Below are positions 1-7,464 of a stretch of 11,424 nucleotides of DNA, piece by piece (positions within the stretch are counted from its first letter, which is position 1; each line of letters begins with the position of its first letter). The translations under genes were made by a program, and so were the position numbers. Source of the stretch: JAJPJX01 sp964568355. GTDB taxonomy: Bacteria; Acidobacteriota; Terriglobia; Bryobacterales; Bryobacteraceae. Under the pieces are notes generated by a model, which made no database searches, was not told the origin of the DNA, and worked only from the letters and a program-made list of their open reading frames with translations. Where the stretch lies: contig CAZMRK010000765.1 of assembly GCA_964568355.1 (NCBI GenBank), positions 1 through 11,424 of the forward strand. Direction: 5' to 3'.

Positions 1-74
1 TAATCGGCAAGGTAGGTGGCGTAGACGACGAAACCGGAGTCTTCGCCGTCATCGCCCTGAAGGTCCTCGATTAA
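1..74 (+). CDS. C-terminal end of an unidentified protein (5' end outside the window)
   Basis: An open + strand frame runs in from the left edge and stops at a TAA at 72-74. The visible tail of 23 residues ends in ...VFAVIALKVLD. Most codons end in G or C and start with a purine, as expected of a real gene here. The opposite strand is also open, but it has no ATG, GTG or TTG between the tlpA stop and the edge, so the + reading is preferred. It converges on the thioredoxin gene, with two hairpins in between. The tail is too short to assign a family. Confidence 0.45.
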   Translation, partial: IGKVGGVDDETGVFAVIALKVLD

Positions 75-101
75 CCGCCATCCCGGCCGGCCTGCTGTAG
101 C

Positions 102-139
102 GCCCGCTTCAGCGGGCCGCGTCGACGCTCTCGTCGACG
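102..139. terminator. Two tandem perfect hairpins between convergent genes
   Basis: Hairpin one has 6-bp arms GCCCGC/GCGGGC (102-107 and 112-117) around a TTCA loop. Hairpin two has 8-bp arms CGTCGACG/CGTCGACG (120-127 and 132-139) around a CTCT loop. Only 2 bp separate them. They fill most of the 73-bp gap between two converging stop codons, which suits a bidirectional terminator. Neither has a T-tract, so this is not a classical intrinsic terminator. An extragenic palindromic repeat is the alternative, and the layout resembles the hairpin pair at 8050-8087. Confidence 0.5.
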
Positions 140-147
140 CCCACCCC

Positions 148-663
148 CTACTTCTTCGCCAGCAGTTTCTCGATCTCGCCGAACAAAGCCCGGCCTTCGA
201 AAATCTGCTTTTCCGCCTCGTTGTAGCCGAAGTCGTTGCGGATCATGCCCTGCCCGTCGATCAGAAACACGTGCGGCACCGCCACGCGGGGATTCTGGGG
301 AGTCACTTTGAGGTAAGAAGCGGCCACCTGCCCGCAATCGAACAGCATCGGGCTGGTCACCTTATTCGCCGCGATGAACTTCCCCACCGTGTCCATGGTG
401 TCGGGCGGTGTTACCACGGAAAGTACGACCACCCGGCCCGCATACTTCTGGCGCACCTCTTCCAGGATGCTGCTGAAGCGCGCGCAGTGGGGGCAGTTGG
501 TCTGCATGAACTCTACGATCACCACCTTGCCGCGATAGTCCTGCGGATCGTGATACTGCATCTTGGTATCCGGCAGCGCAAACCCCGGCGCACGCCGACC
601 CGAAAGCTGCCCGCCGGCGAATACCGACGCCGCGGAAAGAAGAAAAATAAATACGCTACGCAT
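148..663 (-). CDS. TlpA/AhpC-like thioredoxin-fold protein, exported, CPHC active site
   Basis: A 171-residue protein of the thioredoxin superfamily, probably a periplasmic thiol-disulfide oxidoreductase or reductant carrier. Residues 1-17 form a signal peptide: a positive start, a hydrophobic run, then the cleavage-like VFAGG. The fold begins around residue 22. The redox motif C57-P-H-C60 follows the strand VVIVEFMQTN, and the cis-proline loop is V129-P130. CPHC is the dipeptide pair typical of DsbA, but the surrounding sequence is TlpA/redoxin-like. An extra cysteine lies at 110. The ATG is preceded by GAGGGG at good spacing. The gene begins 12 bp after the mtnA stop and is last in the operon, before the hairpins at 102-139. 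The substrate cannot be read from the sequence. The fold is secure; the exact subfamily is less so. Confidence 0.87.
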   Translation of the reverse strand: MRSVFIFLLSAASVFAGGQLSGRRAPGFALPDTKMQYHDPQDYRGKVVIVEFMQTNCPHCARFSSILEEVRQKYAGRVVVLSVVTPPDTMDTVGKFIAANKVTSPMLFDCGQVAASYLKVTPQNPRVAVPHVFLIDGQGMIRNDFGYNEAEKQIFEGRALFGEIEKLLAKK

Positions 664-675
664 GCTTACCCCTCA

Positions 676-1701
676 TTATAAAGTTAGTCGCCGCAGCGAC
701 TCGGTATACGGAGCGCGAGCCACGCCGCGCTCGGTGATGATCGCCGTCACATAGCGGTTGGGCGTCACGTCAAACGCCGGATTCGCCACGGCGATCCCCT
801 CCGGCGCCACAGCCGCGCCGAACACGTGTGTTACCTCCGCCGCCGCGCGTTGCTCGATCGGGATCTGCTCGCCCGATTCCAGAGTCAGATCCAGCGTGGA
901 AATCGGCGCCGCCACAAAAAACGGCACGCCATTCTCTTTCGCCAGCACGGCGACCGAATACGTGCCGATCTTGTTAGCCACATCGCCATTGGCCGCGATC
1001 CGGTCCGCGCCGACCACCACGCAGCCGATCCGCCCCGATTTCAGAAAATGTCCGGCCATGTTGTCGGTGATCAACGTGGTCGGAATTCCGTCCTGCTGCA
1101 GTTCCCACACCGTCAGCCGCGCTCCCTGCAAGAACGGCCGCGTCTCGTCCGCAAACACGTCGATCTTCTTGCCGCATTCCACTGCCGCGCGAACGACGCC
1201 CAGCGCCGTTCCGTATCCTGCCGTGGCCAGCGCGCCGGCGTTGCAGTGAGTCAGGACGGTCTTTCCATCCGGCACCAGTTCCGCCCCATTCCGCCCGATC
1301 GCCTCGTTGATGGCGATGTCCTCCTGCTTCACCAGCTCTGCTTCGCTTGCCAGCCGTTCCCGAATCTCGGCGATCGGCCGGCCGCGCAGGGATTCGTAGA
1401 GCTTCTTCATCCGGTCGATCGCCCAGAACAGGTTCACCGCCGTGGGCCGCGTTGCCGCCAGAGTCGAACAGACCTTCGCCACCTGCGCGTCCAGGTCTGC
1501 CTCATCGGCGTTCTTCACGCCCAACGCCACGCCCATGGCCGCAGCCACGCCGATCGCTGGAGCGCCGCGGATCACCATGCTGCGGATCGCTTCGGCAACC
1601 TCTTCATAGGTCCGGCAGGTAACGTAAGTCTCCTCCCGCGGTAGCTTCCTCTGATCGATCATCACGACCCCGTCCGGGGTCCACTCGATGGTCTCTACCA
1701 T
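676..1701 (-). CDS. mtnA: Methylthioribose-1-phosphate isomerase
   Basis: A cytoplasmic enzyme of the methionine salvage pathway. It isomerises 5-methylthioribose-1-phosphate, derived from the methylthioadenosine released in polyamine synthesis, to methylthioribulose-1-phosphate. The 341-residue length is normal for the family, which is related to eIF2B-alpha. Family signatures are RGAPAIG (45-51), THCNAGALAT (151-160) with the catalytic Cys153, and GADRIAANGD (231-240) with the catalytic Asp233. The Cys-Asp spacing of 80 residues matches the characterised Bacillus enzyme. ANKIGTY (242-248) follows as expected. The ATG lies inside the last codons of the upstream protease gene (7-bp overlap), which suggests translational coupling. 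No other mtn gene is visible nearby, so the rest of the pathway must be elsewhere. The assignment is very secure. Confidence 0.96.
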   Translation of the reverse strand: MVETIEWTPDGVVMIDQRKLPREETYVTCRTYEEVAEAIRSMVIRGAPAIGVAAAMGVALGVKNADEADLDAQVAKVCSTLAATRPTAVNLFWAIDRMKKLYESLRGRPIAEIRERLASEAELVKQEDIAINEAIGRNGAELVPDGKTVLTHCNAGALATAGYGTALGVVRAAVECGKKIDVFADETRPFLQGARLTVWELQQDGIPTTLITDNMAGHFLKSGRIGCVVVGADRIAANGDVANKIGTYSVAVLAKENGVPFFVAAPISTLDLTLESGEQIPIEQRAAAEVTHVFGAAVAPEGIAVANPAFDVTPNRYVTAIITERGVARAPYTESLRRLTL

Positions 1702-2471
1702 GTATGGGACAATTCCTTCCTCTGTAACAGCACCGCCACCAGTTGCGTGCCGTTATAAGCCGCGTGCATCAGGGCCGCCGCCCGCGTCGATCCGCTCGCC
1801 TGGCGCATCCATCCGAACGCCGCGCCCGCCGTCGCAATCAGCACGCCGTGCCGCCAGGAGTTGCCGTATTCCTGCAAGTGCATCAAGCCGAATAATGCTG
1901 CCGCCAGCAGCACCCCGGCCACCGGCCCCAGGCTGCGCACAAAAAGCGGCTGCATAAAGCCGCGGAACACCACCTCCTCGGTCACCGGTCCGATCGTCAC
2001 GCCCAGAATCCCCACCAGCACCAGCGACATCGGTTCGGAAAGCAGCTCCTTCATGGGGTTGTTGATGTCCGGCGTCTTCAGCGCCACACCCAGGAATGCC
2101 ACTGCAAATGCCGCCACCAGCCCCCAGGCCAGCGCCTGCAGATTCTTCACCGATCCCGCGCGCCAGCGCAGCGATTCCCAAAGCGGCCGGTCGTACTGCA
2201 CCCGGAACAGCATCGCCAGGAATGCGAACACGTACCCATACATCAGAAACTGGCCCGGCAGCAGCACCAGGATCTTGTTTTTTACCTGGAGATGCAGCAC
2301 GTGCACGACCGTCGAAACACCCAGCGCCAGCACGAAGAACACGGCCATGCCGACCCCGAAAAATACCACCAGATCGGTGTAGCTCCAGAAGGGATAGCGT
2401 TCTTCCACCGGAGCGGGCGGCGCAGGCTCCAGCGGTGCAGGATCGATTGGCAGACCCTCGGGTTCGCTCAT
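1695..2471 (-). CDS. CPBP-family intramembrane metalloprotease (Abi/Rce1-like)
   Basis: A 258-residue polytopic membrane protein of the CPBP (CAAX protease and bacteriocin-processing) family, whose members cleave peptides within the membrane using a metal bound by Glu and His. A proline-rich cytosolic-looking N-terminus (residues 8-22) precedes about six hydrophobic segments, near 34-57, 68-90, 114-131, 148-164, 180-199 and 208-222. The conserved motifs are present: EExxxR at E165-E166...R170, FGLMH with His198, and HxxxN at H236...N240. All three active-site elements are therefore intact. The start overlaps the upstream stop as ATGA (2468-2471), and the end overlaps mtnA by 7 bp. Substrates of bacterial members are mostly unknown; bacteriocin self-immunity and protein maturation are known roles in the family, but nothing here decides. 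Confidence 0.9.
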   Translation of the reverse strand: MSEPEGLPIDPAPLEPAPPAPVEERYPFWSYTDLVVFFGVGMAVFFVLALGVSTVVHVLHLQVKNKILVLLPGQFLMYGYVFAFLAMLFRVQYDRPLWESLRWRAGSVKNLQALAWGLVAAFAVAFLGVALKTPDINNPMKELLSEPMSLVLVGILGVTIGPVTEEVVFRGFMQPLFVRSLGPVAGVLLAAALFGLMHLQEYGNSWRHGVLIATAGAAFGWMRQASGSTRAAALMHAAYNGTQLVAVLLQRKELSHTW

Positions 2472-3427
2472 GCATCCCGCTCGATCAGGGCCGCCGCCAG
2501 AAGCGGCAGCATGAGTTCGTGATGCCCGGTGAGGGCAAAGCCCGCCCCGCCCGATTTCGCGTGCGGCCGCTCCACCACGTTCACCTTTGGCCGGTAATGC
2601 TGCAGAAAATCGAAATTAACCGTCGTAAAATTCGCCAGCGGATAGCCCAGGTTGCGTACCGAAGATATGGCCTTCAGAAATACTTCCGGCAGCACTACAG
2701 CCGAGCCCACGTTCAGATAAACTCCCCCGCCGTCGAGCCCGGTTACCAGCGAGCACAGCAGCCGGAAATCGTGATGCGATCCGCTGCCGATCGCCGCCGC
2801 GTCCGCCGCCGGATGCGTGTGCGGCGTGTCAGTCCCGATGGCCACGTGCACGGTTACCGGAATCGAGAGCCGGTATGCCTGCCGCAGCAGGCTCATGCCC
2901 GCGTAGGCCGGATCGGCGATCTCCTCCAGCCGCCGCCCCAGCGCCTCGCCGATCCCGATCCCGTCGCGCGCCCCCGCGGCCACGGCCAGATTCATCTCGC
3001 GCCCGGTCTCTTCGGCCGATCCGAAGCGCCCGTCCGGCAGCACCGCCTCCACATCCTCGCTCGTATAGCCGGCCAGCGCGATCTCGAAATCGTGGATCGA
3101 GGTAGCTCCGTTCATAGCGAATGCGGTCGCGTATCCTCGCTCCGCCAGGTCCGCCAGCAGCGGAGCCAGTCCGCACTTGATCACATGGCCGCCCAGCCCC
3201 CAGATGATGGCTTTGCGCCGCGCTCTGGCTTCCACCAGCGCGTCCACCACGCCGCGAAACGAATTTCCCGCCAGAATTCGAGGCAGCGAATCCAGCCAGC
3301 CGGCAATGCCCGATCCCTTGCGGTACGGCCGGCCGAAATCTTCCGTCCGCACCTTGCCGCCGCGTGCCCCCAGGGGCACCGTCTTCAACCCGGCGAAATC
3401 CACCGGCGTCACCGCGTACCTGCTCAT
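2468..3427 (-). CDS. Conserved protein of unknown function, possible Rossmann-like enzyme (faint deoxyhypusine-synthase resemblance)
   Basis: A 319-residue soluble protein without signal peptide or membrane segment. The sequence is dense in motifs that look enzymatic: GLGGHVIKCGL (77-87), MNGATSIHDFE (105-115), TSEDV (122-126), ETG (140-142), a histidine-rich block TVHVAIGTDTPHTHP (192-206), GSAVVLPEVFLKA (241-253) and GHHELMLPLL (301-310). The glycine-rich block plus the RGxxTAFAMNGATxxHD stretch faintly recalls the nucleotide-binding part of deoxyhypusine/homospermidine synthases. That is an eye comparison only, and the substrate-site lysine motif of those enzymes is not recognised. The gene overlaps uvrA upstream and the CPBP gene downstream by ATGA junctions, so it sits at the coupled core of the operon. 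Coding is certain; the function is not. Confidence 0.9.
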   Translation of the reverse strand: MSRYAVTPVDFAGLKTVPLGARGGKVRTEDFGRPYRKGSGIAGWLDSLPRILAGNSFRGVVDALVEARARRKAIIWGLGGHVIKCGLAPLLADLAERGYATAFAMNGATSIHDFEIALAGYTSEDVEAVLPDGRFGSAEETGREMNLAVAAGARDGIGIGEALGRRLEEIADPAYAGMSLLRQAYRLSIPVTVHVAIGTDTPHTHPAADAAAIGSGSHHDFRLLCSLVTGLDGGGVYLNVGSAVVLPEVFLKAISSVRNLGYPLANFTTVNFDFLQHYRPKVNVVERPHAKSGGAGFALTGHHELMLPLLAAALIERDA

Positions 3428-6174
3428 GCCGTCAGCACTTTCCGCAGCGCCTCGGCCGTGTAGCTCTTTTTCGACCGGGCCACCTGCTCCGGAGTTCCAG
3501 CCGCCACTACGCGCCCGCCGTATTCCCCTCCGTCCGGCCCCAGGTCGATAATCCAGTCCGCCGTCTTCATCACGTCCAGATTGTGTTCGATCACCACCAC
3601 AGTATTACCCAGGTCCACCAGCCGCGCCAGCACATCCAGCAGCTTGCGGACATCGTCGAAATGCAGTCCGGTGGTGGGCTCGTCCAGAACGTACAGGGTC
3701 TTCCCAGTCTGGCGTTTGCTTAGCTCCCGAGCCAGTTTGATGCGCTGGGCCTCGCCTCCGGAAAGCGTTGTCGCGGATTGCCCCAGGTGGATATAGCCCA
3801 GGCCCACGTCGTAGAGCGTTTGCAATTTCGGTCGGATCTGCGGGATGTTCTCCAGCAGCCCCAGAGCCTCTTCCACCGTCGCTTCCAGCATATCCGCGAT
3901 CGAGTGGCCTTTGTACTTCACCTGGAGCGTCTCGTGGTTGTAGCGCCGTCCCCGGCAAACATCGCAGGTCACGTACACATCCGGCAGAAAATTCATTTCG
4001 ATACGCTTCAAGCCGTCGCCCTGGCAGGCCTCGCACCGGCCGCCCTTGACGTTAAAACTGAACCGTCCCGCCTTGTAGCCCCGCTCCCGGGATTCCGGCA
4101 GCATGGCGTACAACTCCCGCAGAGGCGTGAACAGCCCCGTGTAGGTCGCCGGATTGGACCGTGGCGTCCGCCCGATCGGCGACTGATCGATCCGGATCAC
4201 CTTATCGATCAGCTTCAGCCCTTCAATCGAATCGTGAGCCCCGGGCTCCTCCCGTGAACCGTAGATCTCCTGCGCCAGCGAGCGGTACAGGATTTCGTTG
4301 ACCAGCGTCGATTTGCCGCTGCCGGAGACGCCGGTCACGACCGTGAGCAGCCCCAGCGGAAACTCCACATTGATGTTCTTCAGGTTGTGTTCCCGCGCTC
4401 CCACTACTTCGAGCCATTTCCCGTTGGGCGAACGGCGCATCTCCGGCACCGGAATCTCTCGCGCGCCGGCCAGGTACTGCCCCGTCAGCGAATCCGGATT
4501 GGCTGCAATTTCCCGCGGAGTTCCGGCCGCCACCAGACCGCCGCCCAGCCGTCCGGCTCCTGGGCCCAGGTCGATCACATAATCGGCCCGCTCGATGGTC
4601 TCGGCGTCGTGCTCCACCACCAGCACGGTATTGCCCATGTCGCGTAGTTGCACCAGCGTTTCGAGCAGCCGGCCGTTGTCGCGCGGGTGCAACCCGATCG
4701 AAGGCTCGTCCAGCACATAGAGCACTCCCCGCAGCTTCGAGCCGATCTGCGTTGCCAGCCGGATGCGCTGCGCTTCCCCACCGGAAATCGTGGCCGCCGA
4801 GCGTTCCAGGCTCAGATAATCCAGCCCCACCGCCGAGAGAAACTCCAGCCGCCGCCGGATCTCGTCCAAAACCCGCCCGGCGATCTGCATCTCCCGCTCG
4901 CTGAACTCCCAGTTCCGAACCGTGGTCAGAGCGCGCGCCACCGGCAGGGCGGTGAAATCGGCGATGGAGAAGTTCTTCACCACCACCGCCAGGCTCGAAG
5001 GCCGCAGCCGCTTGCCTTTGCACGCCACGCAGATCGTGGGCGACATATACTCCGATAGCCAGTCCCGATAATCCTCTGACGCGTCGTCGAAGGTATGCTC
5101 CAGCACCCGCAGAATCCCCGCGAACCCGCCGCCCCCTTCCAACAGCAGGGTCTGCGTCTTTTTGGGGAAGTCTTCAAAGGGCGTCCGCAGGTTCAGCTTA
5201 AGCTGTTTGGCCGCTTCGGCCAGGTGGCTCTGCATATAGGCCGACCCGGCGCCCGGCCCCAGACCTCCTTCCAGCAGCGGCTTGCTGGGATCCACAATCA
5301 CCTTCGAAGGATCGAAGGTCCACTTGCTACCCAGACCGGCGCACTCCTCGCAGGCCCCAAAAGGGCTGTTGAAGGAAAACGAGCGCGGTTCCAGTTGCGG
5401 CACACTTGTGCCGCATTCGGTGCAGGCCAGCTTCTGCGAGTAAAGCCGCTCTTCTCCGTTGACCACCGCGATCAGCACCAGCCCATTGGCCAGCTTGGTA
5501 GCGGTCTCGATCGAGGCTTCCAGCCGCTTCTCAATGCCTTCCTTCACCTGCAGCCGGTCTACGACCACTTCAATGGTGTGGTTCTTGCGCTTGTCGAGCG
5601 TGATCTCCTCGTCCAGCGACCGCAGAATGCCGTCGATCCGGGCCCGCACGAAACCTTGCCGTGCCAGCTTCTCCAGGTCCTTCTTGTATTCGCCCTTGCG
5701 CCCCCGCACCACCGGCGCCAGAACCATGATCCGTTCCGAGGGCCGCAGCGCCAGCACGTGTTGCAGAATCTGCTCCGTGGTCTGCCGCGAGATCTCGTGC
5801 CCGCACAAGGGGCAATGCGGGATCCCGATGGAGGAGTAGAGCAGCCGCAGGTAATCGTAGATCTCGGTAATGGTCCCCACCGTGGAGCGCGGGCTCCGGC
5901 TGGTGGTCTTCTGCTCGATGGAAATCGCCGGGCTCAGCCCGTCGATCGAGTCCACATCCGGCCGCTCCATTTGATCCAGAAACTGCCGCGCGTAGGTTGA
6001 AAGCGTTTCCACGTAGCGCCGCTGCCCTTCCGCGTAAATCGTGTCGAAGGCCAGCGACGATTTCCCGGAACCGCTCAGCCCGGTAATCACGGTCAGTGTA
6101 TGCCGCGGGATCTCCACCTCGACGTTCTTGAGGTTATGTTGACGCGCGCCATGCACTGTAATGCGATCCAACAT
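3424..6174 (-). CDS. uvrA: Excinuclease ABC subunit A
   Basis: The DNA-damage recognition ATPase of nucleotide excision repair, which works with UvrB and UvrC in the cytoplasm. The 916-residue protein has two ABC ATPase halves. Half one has Walker A GLSGSGKSS (32-40), signature ISGGEAQ (463-469) and Walker B LYVLDEP (485-491). Half two has Walker A GVSGSGKST (615-623), signature LSGGEAQ (804-810) and Walker B LYVLDEP (827-833). The two zinc modules are complete: Cys251/254/275/278 and Cys714/717/737/740. A further CxxC is at 121-124. The chosen ATG begins MLDRITVHGARQHNLKNV, the usual family N-terminus. The frame stays open to 6303, but that extension overlaps a convincing divergent gene and has no family similarity. 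The start has no clear Shine-Dalgarno sequence. This is the first gene of the minus-strand operon, and no recognisable LexA box was seen upstream. Confidence 0.98.
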   Translation of the reverse strand: MLDRITVHGARQHNLKNVEVEIPRHTLTVITGLSGSGKSSLAFDTIYAEGQRRYVETLSTYARQFLDQMERPDVDSIDGLSPAISIEQKTTSRSPRSTVGTITEIYDYLRLLYSSIGIPHCPLCGHEISRQTTEQILQHVLALRPSERIMVLAPVVRGRKGEYKKDLEKLARQGFVRARIDGILRSLDEEITLDKRKNHTIEVVVDRLQVKEGIEKRLEASIETATKLANGLVLIAVVNGEERLYSQKLACTECGTSVPQLEPRSFSFNSPFGACEECAGLGSKWTFDPSKVIVDPSKPLLEGGLGPGAGSAYMQSHLAEAAKQLKLNLRTPFEDFPKKTQTLLLEGGGGFAGILRVLEHTFDDASEDYRDWLSEYMSPTICVACKGKRLRPSSLAVVVKNFSIADFTALPVARALTTVRNWEFSEREMQIAGRVLDEIRRRLEFLSAVGLDYLSLERSAATISGGEAQRIRLATQIGSKLRGVLYVLDEPSIGLHPRDNGRLLETLVQLRDMGNTVLVVEHDAETIERADYVIDLGPGAGRLGGGLVAAGTPREIAANPDSLTGQYLAGAREIPVPEMRRSPNGKWLEVVGAREHNLKNINVEFPLGLLTVVTGVSGSGKSTLVNEILYRSLAQEIYGSREEPGAHDSIEGLKLIDKVIRIDQSPIGRTPRSNPATYTGLFTPLRELYAMLPESRERGYKAGRFSFNVKGGRCEACQGDGLKRIEMNFLPDVYVTCDVCRGRRYNHETLQVKYKGHSIADMLEATVEEALGLLENIPQIRPKLQTLYDVGLGYIHLGQSATTLSGGEAQRIKLARELSKRQTGKTLYVLDEPTTGLHFDDVRKLLDVLARLVDLGNTVVVIEHNLDVMKTADWIIDLGPDGGEYGGRVVAAGTPEQVARSKKSYTAEALRKVLTA

Positions 6175-6221
6175 AGGATGTCGATTGGGAAAAAACAGCG
6201 ACCTATCTATTGTGGCGCGGG

Positions 6222-6251
6222 TTGAGTTCGCGGCGCAAATTGGTGTATAAG
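6222..6251 (+). promoter_or_regulatory. Possible promoter of the CxxC protein gene
   Basis: TTGAGT (6222-6227) and TATAAG (6246-6251) are separated by 18 bp and fit sigma-70-type -35 and -10 boxes. The -10 ends only 7 bp before the GTG start and overlaps the AAGGA (6249-6253) that would serve as ribosome binding site. If this promoter is used, the message would be nearly leaderless. If not, AAGGA is the ribosome binding site and transcription begins further upstream. Both cannot hold together. Confidence 0.3.
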
Positions 6252-6258
6252 GAACCGA

Positions 6259-6636
6259 GTGCCTTACTGTGCCAACTGCGGCGACCGGATGCGCCGCGTA
6301 CACCGGACCTTGCGTGAGAAACTGCTCTATCTCGCCATGTATGAGTGCACGAAGTGCCTCACTCGCAGGCCCGAACCACGCCGTAGCTCTTTTTACCTAG
6401 GGGAATATCCTCGCTGCCCGCGTTGTGGCACCTTCCGCCTCCGCCAAATGGCCGCCCGCGACCACATCGATCCCATGTACCGCAGTATTCTGAGCTGGAT
6501 TCAGCGCTGGATGGGGGCTCCTCTCTTCCACTGCCGCTACTGCCGGATTCAGTTCTACGACCTCCGCCGTCAGCTCCTCCCCGAGGCCCAGGCCAACGCC
6601 AAGGCCGTTCATGTGACCCAGCCTCAGGGAACCTGA
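6259..6636 (+). CDS. Small protein with four CxxC pairs (double zinc-ribbon-like), function unknown
   Basis: A basic protein of 125 residues with four CxxC pairs: C4/C7, C30/C33, C53/C56 and C92/C95. Pairs one and two (23 residues apart) and pairs three and four (36 apart) could each bind one zinc ion, giving two ribbon-type modules. The stretch between them is rich in Arg and aromatic residues, and no catalytic motif is visible. The GTG start is favoured by AAGGA five bases upstream and by the motif-bearing residues that follow at once. The gene diverges from uvrA across 84 bp and converges on the dehydrogenase with a 16-bp gap. Zinc-ribbon proteins often bind nucleic acid or other proteins, but that is general family knowledge. 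Despite the neighbour, no repair role can be claimed. Confidence 0.82.
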   Translation: MPYCANCGDRMRRVHRTLREKLLYLAMYECTKCLTRRPEPRRSSFYLGEYPRCPRCGTFRLRQMAARDHIDPMYRSILSWIQRWMGAPLFHCRYCRIQFYDLRRQLLPEAQANAKAVHVTQPQGT

Positions 6637-6652
6637 GCCGGGCGAAGGAGAA

Positions 6653-7438
6653 TTATTGCTTCAATTCCGCCTTCTGTTCGCCATAAGGCCAGTTCGGATG
6701 AGTGAACAGCCCGCCATCCACCCAGATGGTCTGTCCGGTGATGAAATCCGCTGTATCTCCGAGCAGAAACGCCACGGCGCGGGCGATGTCGAGAGGCTTC
6801 CCCACCCGGCCTAACGGCGTCACCGCCGCCCACGTGGCTGCATAGTTCCCCGCCTCGTGCTGGGTGCGCTCGATCTCGATCGCCCCGGGAGCCACGCAAT
6901 TTACCGTGATCCCGTGTGTTCCCAGTTCGATGGCCGCAGACTTAGTGAACATCTCGATGCCGCCCTTGCTCGCCGTGTAGTTCACCAGGTTCGGAAAGGG
7001 GACCTTGTTGCATCCCGACCCGATGTTGACGATGCGCCCGCCGCCGTGATCCTTCATGTATCGCGCCGCGCGCTGCGTGCATAGGAAGCAGCCCTTGAGA
7101 TTGGTATCGATCACCCGGTCCCATTCGGACTCCTCCAGCTCCAGCAGCGGCTTCCAGGTCTGGACACCGGCATTGTTGACCAGGCCGCGCAGACTTGGAA
7201 ACCGCCCGGTCACCTCCCGGAACAGCCGGTCCGCGTCTGCGGCTACCCCCACGTTTGCCTGGATGGCAAACGCCTGCCGGCCCATCGCCTGAATCTCCGC
7301 CACGGTGTCCTGGGCGCCTTGGGCATCCGACTGGTAGTTGACCGCCACGTCCCAGCCCTGCCGCGCCAGTTCCAGGGCGATGCCTTTTCCCACACCTTTG
7401 CTCGATCCCGTCACCAGAACGCTCTTTGCTTCGGCCAT
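6653..7438 (-). CDS. Short-chain dehydrogenase/reductase (FabG-like classical SDR)
   Basis: A 261-residue NAD(P)-dependent oxidoreductase of the classical SDR family, cytoplasmic, with a Rossmann fold. Features seen, numbered from the ATG: cofactor motif TGSSKGVG (10-17), NNAG (88-91), and the catalytic tetrad Asn113, Ser141, Tyr154 and Lys158 in YTASK. The C-terminal ITGQTIWVDGG block (234-244) is typical of FabG and related enzymes. No acidic residue ends the second strand (VNYQSD), which leans towards NADP, but weakly. A GTG lies directly before the ATG and could be the start instead. Neither has a convincing ribosome binding site. The substrate cannot be read: acyl-carrier ketoreduction, sugar or alcohol oxidation are all possible. 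The gene diverges from the bacterioferritin gene. Confidence 0.93.
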   Translation of the reverse strand: MAEAKSVLVTGSSKGVGKGIALELARQGWDVAVNYQSDAQGAQDTVAEIQAMGRQAFAIQANVGVAADADRLFREVTGRFPSLRGLVNNAGVQTWKPLLELEESEWDRVIDTNLKGCFLCTQRAARYMKDHGGGRIVNIGSGCNKVPFPNLVNYTASKGGIEMFTKSAAIELGTHGITVNCVAPGAIEIERTQHEAGNYAATWAAVTPLGRVGKPLDIARAVAFLLGDTADFITGQTIWVDGGLFTHPNWPYGEQKAELKQ

Positions 7439-7464
7439 CACTGCGATTCTACCAGTCCCCCAGC

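Noticed and set aside
1..74. Minus-strand coding tail downstream of tlpA
   Set aside because: The frame is open and plausible (ending GFVVYATYLADY) but has no ATG, GTG or TTG start after the tlpA stop and would have to read through both hairpins. The + strand reading with its own stop is more economical, though not certain.
2096..3463. Long + strand open frame of 455 codons opposite the CPBP gene and the unknown gene
   Set aside because: It spans the boundary of two well-supported minus-strand genes, has an Arg/Pro/Ala-biased composition and no domain signature, so it is a shadow frame.
6175..6258. LexA/SOS box upstream of uvrA
   Set aside because: No match to the Gram-positive, enterobacterial or GTTC-repeat type motifs was found. 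The short CGCG...CGCG symmetry at 6216-6232 is too weak to call.
6175..6303. N-terminal extension of UvrA by 43 residues
   Set aside because: It overlaps the divergent CxxC gene and bears no likeness to UvrA, whose N-terminus aligns with the ATG at 6174.
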